Source: Massilia sp. Root351 (lineage in GTDB: Bacteria > Pseudomonadota > Gammaproteobacteria > Burkholderiales > Burkholderiaceae_D). Taken from it: 64,000 bases of DNA. Made by a program: the position numbers and the translations under genes. The stretch's first letter is position 1. Each line of letters opens with the position of its first letter. The stretch is taken from assembly GCF_001425045.1 (NCBI RefSeq), contig NZ_LMDJ01000023.1, positions 1,214-65,213 on the forward strand. The letters run 5' to 3'. Shown here piece after piece: positions 53,001-61,091 of the stretch. A model generated the notes under the pieces. That model worked only from the letters and a program-made list of their open reading frames with translations. It was not told the DNA's origin and did not search any database.

Positions 53001-53081
53001 CACCAGGGCGATGACGCCCATCGCTATTTGCCGCAGCCGCGCGTGTGGAATGCCCGCCCGGTACTGAATTGCTCTTGTCAT
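50079..53081 (-). CDS. TonB-dependent receptor for pectin oligosaccharides
   Basis: The product is 1000 residues from the ATG at 53081 with GAGGAG upstream. The signal peptide ends in an AQAQAQAQ stretch. The plug reads IIKAEDISKFPDANLAESMQRVPGVS and VRGLNAGFTRVRINGIEG, typical of the long Xanthomonas/Caulobacter-type carbohydrate receptors (TIGR01782 group). The barrel ends in YKF. It lies 25 bases after the PL22 gene as the last gene of the operon, so it probably imports oligogalacturonides. Confidence 0.85.
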   Translation of the reverse strand: MTRAIQYRAGIPHARLRQIAMGVIALVGATQAQAQAQAQGPRAATQAAAENTVVVTGFRESLNNALNIKKNSDGIIDIIKAEDISKFPDANLAESMQRVPGVSVAQGDGGEGKQITVRGLNAGFTRVRINGIEGTTATGASDINGSTNRGRAFDFSVFAAELFNSLAVRKTSEAGVEEGSLGATVDLRTARPFDFKGETASIGAQGLYNTVSKKTQPRLTALYSNRWDTPVGKVGALVALAYSKRSAIEEGYEAVDIVAGSVNGGFCSPIGAATQYPLNNAAKGIDAQNCGFGVPRSGNLALYNEIMGRKDDFGGTVAAPPGSSGAFHPRIPRYRRSQTEYDRTGLTGTLQWRPDRATELNLDLMGGRYSNKRYDNYIQAISFGRDMVENGKGQTSIVDAKFDDKGSWTYGKFNGVDIRSEGLVDEYTTLFKQGVLSAKRDITDRLVVDLMLGVSDSRLNNPHRATVQIDAPNVNGFTWDFSKGGVPALDFGMDVANPNNFSFGPQEANGTVHGNFVGRYLRTSNRLKTNSVNASYELTDNLTLRSGLSARRNSWFNYEVASGGIPIQGLPAGVSLASLTRQLSGFGSGLDAGVPSSWAAVDMDKFQSVYNTECHCSAVPLSEYVLANQVKRQVDEKIDALFLSGDFKVNAWGLPLRGNLGVRGAETTTTAMQLIKDPAGQLVPRVVEHTYRDWLPAFNVTATLPKDLLVRFSAGKTLSRAEYVDLAPSASINLTGQSVSIGNPTLDPIRANTFDLQAEWYYAKNAMFSVGVFHKNIKTFIQRTNELMTYAETGLSNSYLTATGCSITGGTPACQIQPNTQVSVSQMVNTKGGPLDGLEVNWQLPFTFLPGAWSNFGALANYTKVKSKITYITRVDNPRTPANEQLTEEANFIGLSPNAYNLTVYYEDKKFSARVSATHRSSFIRDVLRNANGSDHSFADPSTKVGLSMSYNVTPQLRVSFEAQNLTDEPLRYGKDTERDDTLLYGKSGRSYVLGANYKF

Positions 53082-53106
53082 GCTGTCTCCTCTTTGTTTT
53101 AGTAAA

Positions 53107-54486
53107 TCAGATGCCGGTTTCCACCGCGTAGACGTGGTTGGCGCCATGCATATTCGAGACGAACACCAGCCATTTGCCGTCCGGCGTGAAGCGCAGGTTG
53201 GGTTCCAGGCGGTAGTCGTGGGCCGACATGTCCACCAGCCGCGCCGACTTGAACTTCTCGATGGTGGTGAGCTTGTCGTCGTAGGACTCCAGGTCGGCGT
53301 CCACGATGGGTTCCGCTTGCAGCAGCGAGATCCACTTGCCGTCCGGAGCGTGGGCCACCATGTCGAAGTCGCCGCCGTCGCTGGCGAAGGTCTTGTTGTC
53401 CGGCGCGATATTGAAGTGCACGCCCCAGTCGTTCTGCTCCACGCGCTTCCACACCCGCTTGCCGGTAGCCAGTTCCAGTCCTGCCACCCAGAACACCTGG
53501 CCGCGCGGAGTCTGCAGGTCGTACCACAGCCATTTGCCGTCATGGCTGAAGAACTCGTGGCCCCATATCTCCATGTTCATGGTGCGGGTGTGCGCGCTGC
53601 GCAAGCCGCTGCCATCCGCGTTGATCAGCTTGATGCGGTCCACCCGGTGCCAAGGGCCTTCCATGCAGAAGCGGATCAGCTTTGGATCGGTGGGCGAGAA
53701 CTGGGCGTGGCCGATCCAGTCCTCTGTCTTGTACAGCACCTTGCGCGCACCGGTTCTCAGGTCGATGGTGAACAGTTCGGCCGGCACCCGCGCGGTGAAG
53801 CGTTCCATCATGCGCACGCCCTTGGCCTTGGCGAAGTTGAGCGGCTTGCCGTCCGGCCCCAGGGCCGCGTATTCGGCCTGGCCGAACTGCTGTACGCTGG
53901 CCGCGTCCTTCGGCTGCAGCGGCTTGGCGCCGTAGGACACGGCGCCAAGCAGCAGGGTGTCGTCGGCGTTTGCGCCGTTGATACTGCCCGCCTCGATGCG
54001 CGCCAGCTTGCGCACCTTCCGGCTATCGACGTGGATGGCGTAGATGGTCTTGGGTCGCTGTGCGGCTTCGCCTTCGCCCGCATCGGTAACGGCGTACACC
54101 GCCTCGCGGGTGGTGCGCAGCATGAACAGCAGCTCGTTCTCCTTGCCCTTGATCAGCAGGGAGGTCTTCCAGTCCTTGAGCCTCACCGCCACGATGCCGG
54201 ACGGCGACTTGATCACCATGACGTCGCCTTCGGGCGTGTAGGCGTGGCGGTAGAAATAGAGCACGCCGGACGCGTCCTGGTCGGAAATACGGATGATGCG
54301 GCGGCCGGACTTCGCGTCCTTCCAGTCCCTGGGAATGGGCGCCCCGTGCGGCGCGGCAGGGGCCGGGGGCGGAACGGGCTGCGCTTGCGTCTGCGCCCGG
54401 CTATGCGCGGATGGCGCCAATAGCGGCAGCAGGGTGGAGGCGGCCACGAGGTTCTTCAATACGGTACGGCGGCTTGCTTGCGTCAT
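53107..54486 (-). CDS. ogl: PL22 oligogalacturonide lyase
   Basis: The product is 459 residues. A Tat- or Sec-type leader (SRRTVLKNL...) suggests export, unlike the cytoplasmic Ogl of enterobacteria. The beta-propeller carries GHAQFSPTDPKLIRFCMEGPW, WGHEFFSHDGKWLWYD and HDYRLEPNLRFTPDGKW with the metal-binding histidines. It cuts short oligogalacturonides to unsaturated monomers. It starts inside the stop of the GH105 gene (ATGA). Confidence 0.88.
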   Translation of the reverse strand: MTQASRRTVLKNLVAASTLLPLLAPSAHSRAQTQAQPVPPPAPAAPHGAPIPRDWKDAKSGRRIIRISDQDASGVLYFYRHAYTPEGDVMVIKSPSGIVAVRLKDWKTSLLIKGKENELLFMLRTTREAVYAVTDAGEGEAAQRPKTIYAIHVDSRKVRKLARIEAGSINGANADDTLLLGAVSYGAKPLQPKDAASVQQFGQAEYAALGPDGKPLNFAKAKGVRMMERFTARVPAELFTIDLRTGARKVLYKTEDWIGHAQFSPTDPKLIRFCMEGPWHRVDRIKLINADGSGLRSAHTRTMNMEIWGHEFFSHDGKWLWYDLQTPRGQVFWVAGLELATGKRVWKRVEQNDWGVHFNIAPDNKTFASDGGDFDMVAHAPDGKWISLLQAEPIVDADLESYDDKLTTIEKFKSARLVDMSAHDYRLEPNLRFTPDGKWLVFVSNMHGANHVYAVETGI

Positions 54487-55913
54487 TGCTGCGTCCTTGC
54501 TGGGTCGTAGGAGAGGGCGCGGGTGGCCCGCATTTCCTGATCGCGGCGGGCTTTTTCCGCTTCGCCGATCACGGTTTTGGGGGCGATGGGCTGCGGTGTG
54601 GTGGCCAGGATGGTGGCCTCGTCGTCGCGCGCCAGGGCCGGTTCCGGCAGTGCTTGCGCCGGGCCGTGCAGGCCGATGACTTCCAGGCCCGCCAGCAGGT
54701 AGGCGCCGGTGGCATAGGGACCGACATCGTCCGCGCTGGTTGGCACGGGCCGGTCGCCGGTCTTCTGCGCCGCGCCAACCAGGCCATTCGGCAGCACGTG
54801 CCGGTTGAGCGCCGCCCAGCCCCTCGTGACGGCCGGCTGGTAGGTCCTGCGGTCCAGCAGGCCGTGGTTGATGCCCCAGGCCAGCGCGTACACGAAGAAG
54901 GCCGAACCGGAGGTTTCCGCTTCGGGGAAGTTCTTCGGGTCGTTCAGGTCGCTGCGCCACAAGCCGTCGGCCTGCTGCAGCTCGGCGACGCGGCTGGCCA
55001 TCTTCTTGAAGATGCCGGTATAGAAATCGCGTCCCTCGAAATCGGCCGGCATGGCTTCCAGCGTGCGCGCCAGGCCGCCCATCACCCAGCCATTGCCGCG
55101 CGCCCAGTAGATGGACTTGCCGCCGGTGCCCAGGTGGTCCTTGTCCTTGAAGCGTTCGTCGCGCAGGAACAGGCGGTCCTGCTCCACCCACAGCCGGGCG
55201 GCGGTGCGCCGCCACTCCCTGTCCATGGCGCGGAGGTATTGCGGGTCGCCGGTCAAGGCCGAGTGGCGCGCCAGCACCGGCGGGGCCATGAACAGCGCGT
55301 CGCACCACCACCAGATCAGGGCTCCGGTCTCCTGCGCGCGGTTCAGATGCGGCAGCATGAAGTCGAGCCGCTGGCGCAGCGGCATGATGACGCCCTGCTG
55401 GCCACGGCGGGCATACAGTTCCTGGTACAGGTCGCCGATCGCCAGTTCGTCGGCGTTGAGCAGCAGGCGGTCGGCACGGGCGCCGCGCAAGGCGTAGTTG
55501 TAGTGCTCGGCGGTGGCGGTGAGGAAGCGCAGCGTGTCCTTGTTGCCGGACACGCGCGCCAGCCGCGCCGCGCCGACGTAGAAGGTGGCGGCCACCCAAT
55601 TGGAGGATATCTCGGCCAGGTTGGAGCCGGTCGAGAGCTGGATCGGGTGCCGGCTCATGTCGGCGATTTGCGCGGCCGACACGTAGTCCAGCGCCGCCAG
55701 CACGGCCGCGCGCGTTGGCAGCTTGTCAGGCGCAAAGGCCATGTCGGGCCGGGCCGGCGGGGTGAGCCAGCTGGCTTCGATACCGGCCACCGGGGCCGGG
55801 CTGTTCCTGGCTGTGTCGGCAGCGAACGACGGCAGTGACGGCAGCGCGGACGCGAGCAGGCCGAGCATGGCGAAGGACAGGGTGTTTTTTCGTACGGCAT
55901 CGGCTCGTTTCAT
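54483..55913 (-). CDS. GH105 unsaturated glycuronyl hydrolase
   Basis: The product is 476 residues with a signal peptide ending near SFAAD. The (alpha/alpha)6 barrel carries WWWCDALFMAPP (catalytic aspartate) and IYWARGNGWVMGGLARTL, diagnostic of GH105/GH88. It removes unsaturated galacturonate or glucuronate from rhamnogalacturonan or pectin fragments. It overlaps both neighbours by ATGA in the pectin operon. Confidence 0.88.
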   Translation of the reverse strand: MKRADAVRKNTLSFAMLGLLASALPSLPSFAADTARNSPAPVAGIEASWLTPPARPDMAFAPDKLPTRAAVLAALDYVSAAQIADMSRHPIQLSTGSNLAEISSNWVAATFYVGAARLARVSGNKDTLRFLTATAEHYNYALRGARADRLLLNADELAIGDLYQELYARRGQQGVIMPLRQRLDFMLPHLNRAQETGALIWWWCDALFMAPPVLARHSALTGDPQYLRAMDREWRRTAARLWVEQDRLFLRDERFKDKDHLGTGGKSIYWARGNGWVMGGLARTLEAMPADFEGRDFYTGIFKKMASRVAELQQADGLWRSDLNDPKNFPEAETSGSAFFVYALAWGINHGLLDRRTYQPAVTRGWAALNRHVLPNGLVGAAQKTGDRPVPTSADDVGPYATGAYLLAGLEVIGLHGPAQALPEPALARDDEATILATTPQPIAPKTVIGEAEKARRDQEMRATRALSYDPARTQQ

Positions 55914-58546
55914 GGTGCCGCCGCAATCTGGATGTTCTCCGCGTTTTCCAGCGCGATGGGCTGGCCATTGCTGCCGGCGATGCGGCTGCGCCTGATCTGC
56001 ACGTTGCGGGCGTGGCGGATGGAGCCGGCTGCTTCCGCTTCCAGGTCGACATCCTCCATGTGGATATTCTGCAGCGGCGCATCGGCGTAGGCTTCCAGCT
56101 CCACCGCCGTCTTCAGGCCTTTGGCAGTAACGCGGCTGATGCGGATGTCGCGCACCTGCGGCAGGCCCTTGTCGCGCGGGACTTGCTCAGTCAGAGTCTT
56201 CCAGTAGGCCGGGGCGTGCTTCACCTGGTCCGGAATCTTGGCGTAGCTGTAGGCCGGGAACCAGTTGAGGTTGATGCGGATGCCGGTTTCGGCCTGCTCC
56301 ACGTCGATGTCGTGGATATCGATGTCCGACGCGCCGCCGCCGCGCGTGGCGGCCGACTTGAACAGGATGCCGTAGCGCACCGGCCCCACGACTTTCAGGT
56401 TGTGGACCCGCACCTTGCGGATGCCGCCGGAGGTTTCGGAACCGAAGGTGACGCCGGCATATGCCGAGCGCACGGTGGAGTTGCGGATGACGACGTTCTC
56501 GGTGGGCCGGTTCACGCGCAGGCCGTCGGCGTCGCGCCCGGCCTTCAGGCACAGCGCGTCGTCATTGGCGTCGATGTCGGCGTTCTCCACCAGCACCGTG
56601 TGCGAGGAGTCGATGTCCACGCCGTCGGTGGACGGGCCCTTGCCGTCAATATTGTTGCGCACGGTGATGCCGGAGACTTTCACGTCGTGCGAGTACACTA
56701 CCTGCACGGTCCAGAAGCCCGAACGCATCAGCTGCAGGGGCGCGCCCTGGGGGCCGTTGCCCAGTTCAACGCGGCTGGAATTGTAGATCTGGATCAGGCG
56801 CGGACGCTGCGCATCGTAATCGGCGGCCCAGCGCAGGCCGCGCGCCTCGTAGTCGTAGCGGATCGACTGGAAGCGGTCCCAGAACACCTTGCCGTTGCCG
56901 TCGATCGCGCCTTCGCCATAGATCTTCACGTCGGTTTGCTGGTAGACGTTGAGCAGCGCCGATGGCCATGCCAGCTCGATGCCGGCGATGCGGGTCGGCA
57001 TCACCGGATAGGCCTTGATGCCCTGCGCGCCGGCCAGCTTCACGCCCTTGTCCAGCCGCAGCGCCATGCCGGATTTCAGGAACAGCGAGCCGGTCAGGTA
57101 GGTGCCCGGCTTGAGCACCAGCGTGGCCTTGCGCGCCGCCGCGGCGTCGATGGCCTTTTGCAGGGCCGCCGTGTCGTTGCTCACGCCGTCGCCCCTGGCG
57201 CCAAATGTTTCGGCGCGTACGATCGCACCGGACAGGCCGCGCGGCGCGGCGATGGCGATATCGGAGGCCGCCTTCGCGTGGACGTCGATGGCCTTCTGCG
57301 GCGCCGAGTTGTACCAGGAATAGCCGTTGCGCCGGCCCTTGGAGATATTGTTTACGTCATCCTGGATCGATTTGTCCCAGTCGCCGAAGATCGGCTTGCC
57401 GGTCCGGATGTCGTAGTTGCGCGACCAGATCGGGCCCGCGCCCGGCTTGTCCACCAGTTTGCGGCCTTCCTCGTCGCTCACCTTGGTAAAGGCCTTGCCG
57501 TAGATGGCGTGCGCCTTCAGCCAGGCGATGCCGGCATCGACCGCAGCCTTGATCTCCGGGGTCTGCTGCGGCTGGCGCATCAGGAACAGCAGCACTTCGC
57601 TGCTTTCCGCGCTGGCCAGCGAGCGCATTTCGTAATTGCGGGCCGAAATCGGCCGCAACGTAATGGCGTCCACCTGCTGTGGCCAGACGGTCTTCTTGCC
57701 GTCGACTACAACTTGCGCGTCGAGTATGGGCCTGATTGCGCGGGCGCTGGCGGCGCCGGCCTGTTCGCGCAGATCCTTGGCCACGAAGGCAAAATCGGCA
57801 TGGCCCTCGGCGATATCCTCCAGGATCATGGCCGCTTCGGCCACCGCGTTGTCGTTGAAGGTGATGCCGTCGTGGAAGCCGCCTTCCAGCGGGAAGTTCT
57901 GCGGCCAGCCGCCGTTGGGATACTGCGCCATCAGCAGGTAGTTGATGGCCTTGGCGATGCTGGCGCGGTAGGCGTCGCCGTCCTTGCCGGGCAACTGCGC
58001 CTGGACCCGGCCCAGGAAGCGCATCTCGGTGGTGGTGGCGCCGTTGTCCAGCGTACCCACGAAGGTCCAGAAGCGGTCGCGCGGTGCGTCGAAACTGCCG
58101 GTGTCGAGCTGCATGGTTTCCGCGTCGTTGGCGAAACGCTGGCCGCGCAGGCGCGGCGGCTTGGTGCGGTCCTGGTTCTTGCTCCAGCCGCCGGAAGGCG
58201 TCTGGAAGCTGACGATGGTGTCGGCAATGGCGCGGGCTTCGGTGGACCCGTACCAGGCGGCTTCCTTGGTCAGCGGCATCTTGCCGCTGCCTGCCACCGG
58301 CGGCGGCGGCGGGGTCTGGCCCGGCTGGAGTTCGGCGGCCAGGCTGTCGCGGTCGAACCGTTCCTGCTTTTGCGAGCGGGCGATGTAGTCGGCCCATACG
58401 GCGCGCTGCGCGGCGGGCAGCTCGGCTAGCCGCGCCAGGCCCACTTCGGGGGCCGGGGTGTTGGCGCCGACCACCGCGCTGAACGCCGGTGCGGCGAGCG
58501 CAAGGCACATGGCGCCAATGACGCCTGCCCTGTTGTCAAATCTCAT
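55910..58546 (-). CDS. PL10 pectate lyase fused to a GH28-like domain
   Basis: The product is 878 residues from the ATG at 58546, five bases after AAGGAG. After a signal peptide, residues about 80-400 form a PL10 pectate lyase (GGWSKNQDRT, QYPNGGWPQNF, HDGITFNDNA). Residues about 440-878 form a GH28 beta-helix (ETFGARGDGVSNDTAALQKA, STDGVDIDSS, NDDALCLKAG). The usual GHG motif of GH28 is replaced by AYAG and R-x-K by L-F-K, so the hydrolase half may be altered or act on another bond. First gene of the pectin operon. Confidence 0.82.
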   Translation of the reverse strand: MRFDNRAGVIGAMCLALAAPAFSAVVGANTPAPEVGLARLAELPAAQRAVWADYIARSQKQERFDRDSLAAELQPGQTPPPPPVAGSGKMPLTKEAAWYGSTEARAIADTIVSFQTPSGGWSKNQDRTKPPRLRGQRFANDAETMQLDTGSFDAPRDRFWTFVGTLDNGATTTEMRFLGRVQAQLPGKDGDAYRASIAKAINYLLMAQYPNGGWPQNFPLEGGFHDGITFNDNAVAEAAMILEDIAEGHADFAFVAKDLREQAGAASARAIRPILDAQVVVDGKKTVWPQQVDAITLRPISARNYEMRSLASAESSEVLLFLMRQPQQTPEIKAAVDAGIAWLKAHAIYGKAFTKVSDEEGRKLVDKPGAGPIWSRNYDIRTGKPIFGDWDKSIQDDVNNISKGRRNGYSWYNSAPQKAIDVHAKAASDIAIAAPRGLSGAIVRAETFGARGDGVSNDTAALQKAIDAAAARKATLVLKPGTYLTGSLFLKSGMALRLDKGVKLAGAQGIKAYPVMPTRIAGIELAWPSALLNVYQQTDVKIYGEGAIDGNGKVFWDRFQSIRYDYEARGLRWAADYDAQRPRLIQIYNSSRVELGNGPQGAPLQLMRSGFWTVQVVYSHDVKVSGITVRNNIDGKGPSTDGVDIDSSHTVLVENADIDANDDALCLKAGRDADGLRVNRPTENVVIRNSTVRSAYAGVTFGSETSGGIRKVRVHNLKVVGPVRYGILFKSAATRGGGASDIDIHDIDVEQAETGIRINLNWFPAYSYAKIPDQVKHAPAYWKTLTEQVPRDKGLPQVRDIRISRVTAKGLKTAVELEAYADAPLQNIHMEDVDLEAEAAGSIRHARNVQIRRSRIAGSNGQPIALENAENIQIAAAP

Positions 58547-58742
58547 CATGTCTCCTTCTTGTTTTGCCGGGCGCATGCTGCCCCGTTACTACTTAAGACT
58601 AGCGAACGCGAAGCTTCCTCAAGCAAAACCGCAAACACGCAAAAACATGATTAATTGCGCCGGGCGGGCCTATACAACTTCACTTTCGGTGGTGCCGTAT
58701 GGTTGAATGACCAGCCCCGAATCGATCATCAAGGCTAGCCAC

Positions 58743-61091
58743 ATGCGTCCGATTTCCCTTTCCCGCCGCCGTCTCATGCTCACCGCCGCAGCGGCAGGCG
58801 CAGCGCTGGCCCTGCCGGCCGGCGCCGGCGCTGCGGGCCGCCGCGATGATCGGGGGGAGGGCACCGGGCGCATGGGGCGAGTCGAACCCATTGATCGCCA
58901 AGCGCTGGTCGGCAGGCACAACCCGGTTCTGACCGGCGTTGACCCGTCCGCGCCGCTCATGCTGGGCAACGGCAGTATCGGTTTCACGGCGGACATCACC
59001 GGCCTGCAGACCTTCACCGAGCCATACAGCAAGATCGCGCCGCTGCTGACGCAGGCGCAGTGGGCCTGGCACAGCTTCCCCAACCCGGAGGGCTACACCG
59101 TCCGCGACACGCAGGTCGAGATCGAGGTGCGCGGCCGTACGCGCCGCTATGGCTACATCAAGGACTGGGCCGACGCCGCCAAGAACCCGGCGGTGGCATG
59201 GATCAGGGAGAATCCGCACCGTTTCTCGCTGGGCCGCGTGGCGCTGGACCTGCGCGCGAAGGACGGTTCGCCGGCGCGCTTCGCCGATATCCGCGATGCG
59301 CGCCAGGAGCTGGACATGTGGCGGGGAACGCTGACCAGCCGCTTCGTCTACGACGGTGAAGCGGTCACCGTCGTCACCCGCGTGCTGCCCGGGCAGGACA
59401 CCGTGATGGCCGATGTGCGTTCCGCGCTGATAGGGCAGGGCCGCCTGGGCGTCGCCGTGCGCTTTCCGGGCGTGTCCAGGAATCTCAATCCGGATCCTTC
59501 GGACTGGGCGAATCCAGCCTCCCACACCACAACCGAGCTGCCGCGCGTGGCCGGCGAGGTGCGCCTGCGGCGCCGCATCGACGGCACCGCCTACCACGTC
59601 GCCATCGCCGCACCGGGTTCCGGCATCGAAAAGACGGACATCCATGCTTACCGGGTCGGCGCGAAAGGGAACACGCTGGCGGTCATGGTGCAGTTCTCGC
59701 CGGAGGCCGGCGCCGCCATGCCCAGCCCAAGGGCGGCGGCGGGGTGGACCACGCGCCACTGGATCAACTACTGGGTTCAAGGCGGCATGGTCGATTTCTC
59801 CGGCTCGGCCGATCCGCGCGCGGTGGAGCTGGAGCGCCGCGTAATCCTGTCGCAATACCTGATGAAGGTGAACGCCGCCGGCAGTTTCGCGCCGCAGGAA
59901 GAGGGCTTGTTCTCCAACAGCTGGAACGGCAAGTCGCACTTGGAGATGCATCCCTGGCATGCGGCGCACTTTGCACTGTGGGGCAGGCCGCAGCTGCTGG
60001 AGAAGAGCCTGGGCTGGTACGTCGGTTTCCTGCCGAAGGCGAAGGCGCGCGCCACGGAACAAGGCCTGCAGGGCGCCTGGTGGCCCAAGATGATAGGCCC
60101 GGATGGCGTGGACAGCCCATCGAAGGTATCGCCCTTCATCATGTGGCAGCAGCCGCACCCCATCTACATGAGCGAGTTGCTGTACCGGGCAGGCGGCGCC
60201 GGAGAAGGCGGCAAGCGGGTGCTGCAAGCCTACGCCGCGCTGGTGGAGGAAAGCGCTGCGCTGCTGGCGTCCTACGCGCATCTGGATGAGCAAAGCGGCA
60301 AGATGCGCCTCGGTCCGCCCGTCATCCCGGTGCAGGAGAACTTCCCGCCGCTGGCAACGTTTGATCCGACGTTCGAACTGGCCTACTACCGTTGGGGCAT
60401 CGAAACCGCCCAGGCCTGGCGCGAGCGTGCCGGCAAGGCCCGCCGGGACGACTGGGATGCGGTGCTGGCCAAGTGGCCGGAGCTGCCGCAAACGGACGGC
60501 CTTTACCTGCCTGTGCGCTCCGAGCCCGGCTTCTGGGAAAAGGCAGCCGGCGCCTGCAAGTCGAATGCGCTGGAAGAGGCATGCCAGAACCGCGACCACA
60601 TGTCCTTCCTGATGCCGCTGGGCTGGTTGCCCGGCCGCGATGTGGACAAGGCCACCATGCGCCGCACCTTTGACCGCATGAAGCGCGACTGGGATCTGCG
60701 CCAGACCTGGGGCTGGGACTACCCGATGATGGCAATGACCGCCGCGCGCCTCGGCGCGCCGGAAGAAGCCATCAATTGGCTATTCTTCGAGGCGAAGAAC
60801 AACCAGTTCGGCAAGAGCGGCATGACGCCGCGGGTACACCTGGACGCGCATGCCGCCGCCTTCGTGCCGACCGCCACCGGCGCCGGCGCCGAAGCCGATC
60901 CGCAGGCAGGGGCCGGACCGGATGGCCCGGGCTACCAGCGCGCCGCGGAGGCCTACTTCCCTTCCAACGGCGGACTGCTGCTGGCGGTTGCGCTGATGGC
61001 CGGCGGCTGGGACGGGCAGGCCGGCCCCGCCCCCGGCTTCCCCCAAAACGGCTGGAAGGTCAGGGCCGAAGGCATACTGCCGTCACTTTGA
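58743..61091 (+). CDS. Exported six-hairpin glycosidase-like enzyme
   Basis: The product is 782 residues from the ATG at 58743 with AAGG upstream. A twin-arginine leader (SRRRLMLTAAAAGAALALPA) suggests Tat export. The rest has GH65/GH95-like features: PLMLGNGSIGFTADITGLQTF near the start, and an (alpha/alpha)6 barrel with MHPWHAAHFALWGR and PVIPVQENFPP. The family assignment is tentative. It diverges from the pectin operon and overlaps the convergent GH28 gene by nine bases. Confidence 0.62.
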   Translation: MRPISLSRRRLMLTAAAAGAALALPAGAGAAGRRDDRGEGTGRMGRVEPIDRQALVGRHNPVLTGVDPSAPLMLGNGSIGFTADITGLQTFTEPYSKIAPLLTQAQWAWHSFPNPEGYTVRDTQVEIEVRGRTRRYGYIKDWADAAKNPAVAWIRENPHRFSLGRVALDLRAKDGSPARFADIRDARQELDMWRGTLTSRFVYDGEAVTVVTRVLPGQDTVMADVRSALIGQGRLGVAVRFPGVSRNLNPDPSDWANPASHTTTELPRVAGEVRLRRRIDGTAYHVAIAAPGSGIEKTDIHAYRVGAKGNTLAVMVQFSPEAGAAMPSPRAAAGWTTRHWINYWVQGGMVDFSGSADPRAVELERRVILSQYLMKVNAAGSFAPQEEGLFSNSWNGKSHLEMHPWHAAHFALWGRPQLLEKSLGWYVGFLPKAKARATEQGLQGAWWPKMIGPDGVDSPSKVSPFIMWQQPHPIYMSELLYRAGGAGEGGKRVLQAYAALVEESAALLASYAHLDEQSGKMRLGPPVIPVQENFPPLATFDPTFELAYYRWGIETAQAWRERAGKARRDDWDAVLAKWPELPQTDGLYLPVRSEPGFWEKAAGACKSNALEEACQNRDHMSFLMPLGWLPGRDVDKATMRRTFDRMKRDWDLRQTWGWDYPMMAMTAARLGAPEEAINWLFFEAKNNQFGKSGMTPRVHLDAHAAAFVPTATGAGAEADPQAGAGPDGPGYQRAAEAYFPSNGGLLLAVALMAGGWDGQAGPAPGFPQNGWKVRAEGILPSL

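Noticed and set aside
55835..58429. An 864-codon plus-strand open frame
   Set aside because: It is antisense to the PL10-GH28 fusion gene, low in complexity and without motifs.
58680..60599. A 639-codon minus-strand open frame
   Set aside because: It is antisense to the six-hairpin enzyme gene, which has a leader peptide and ribosome site; the minus frame has neither.
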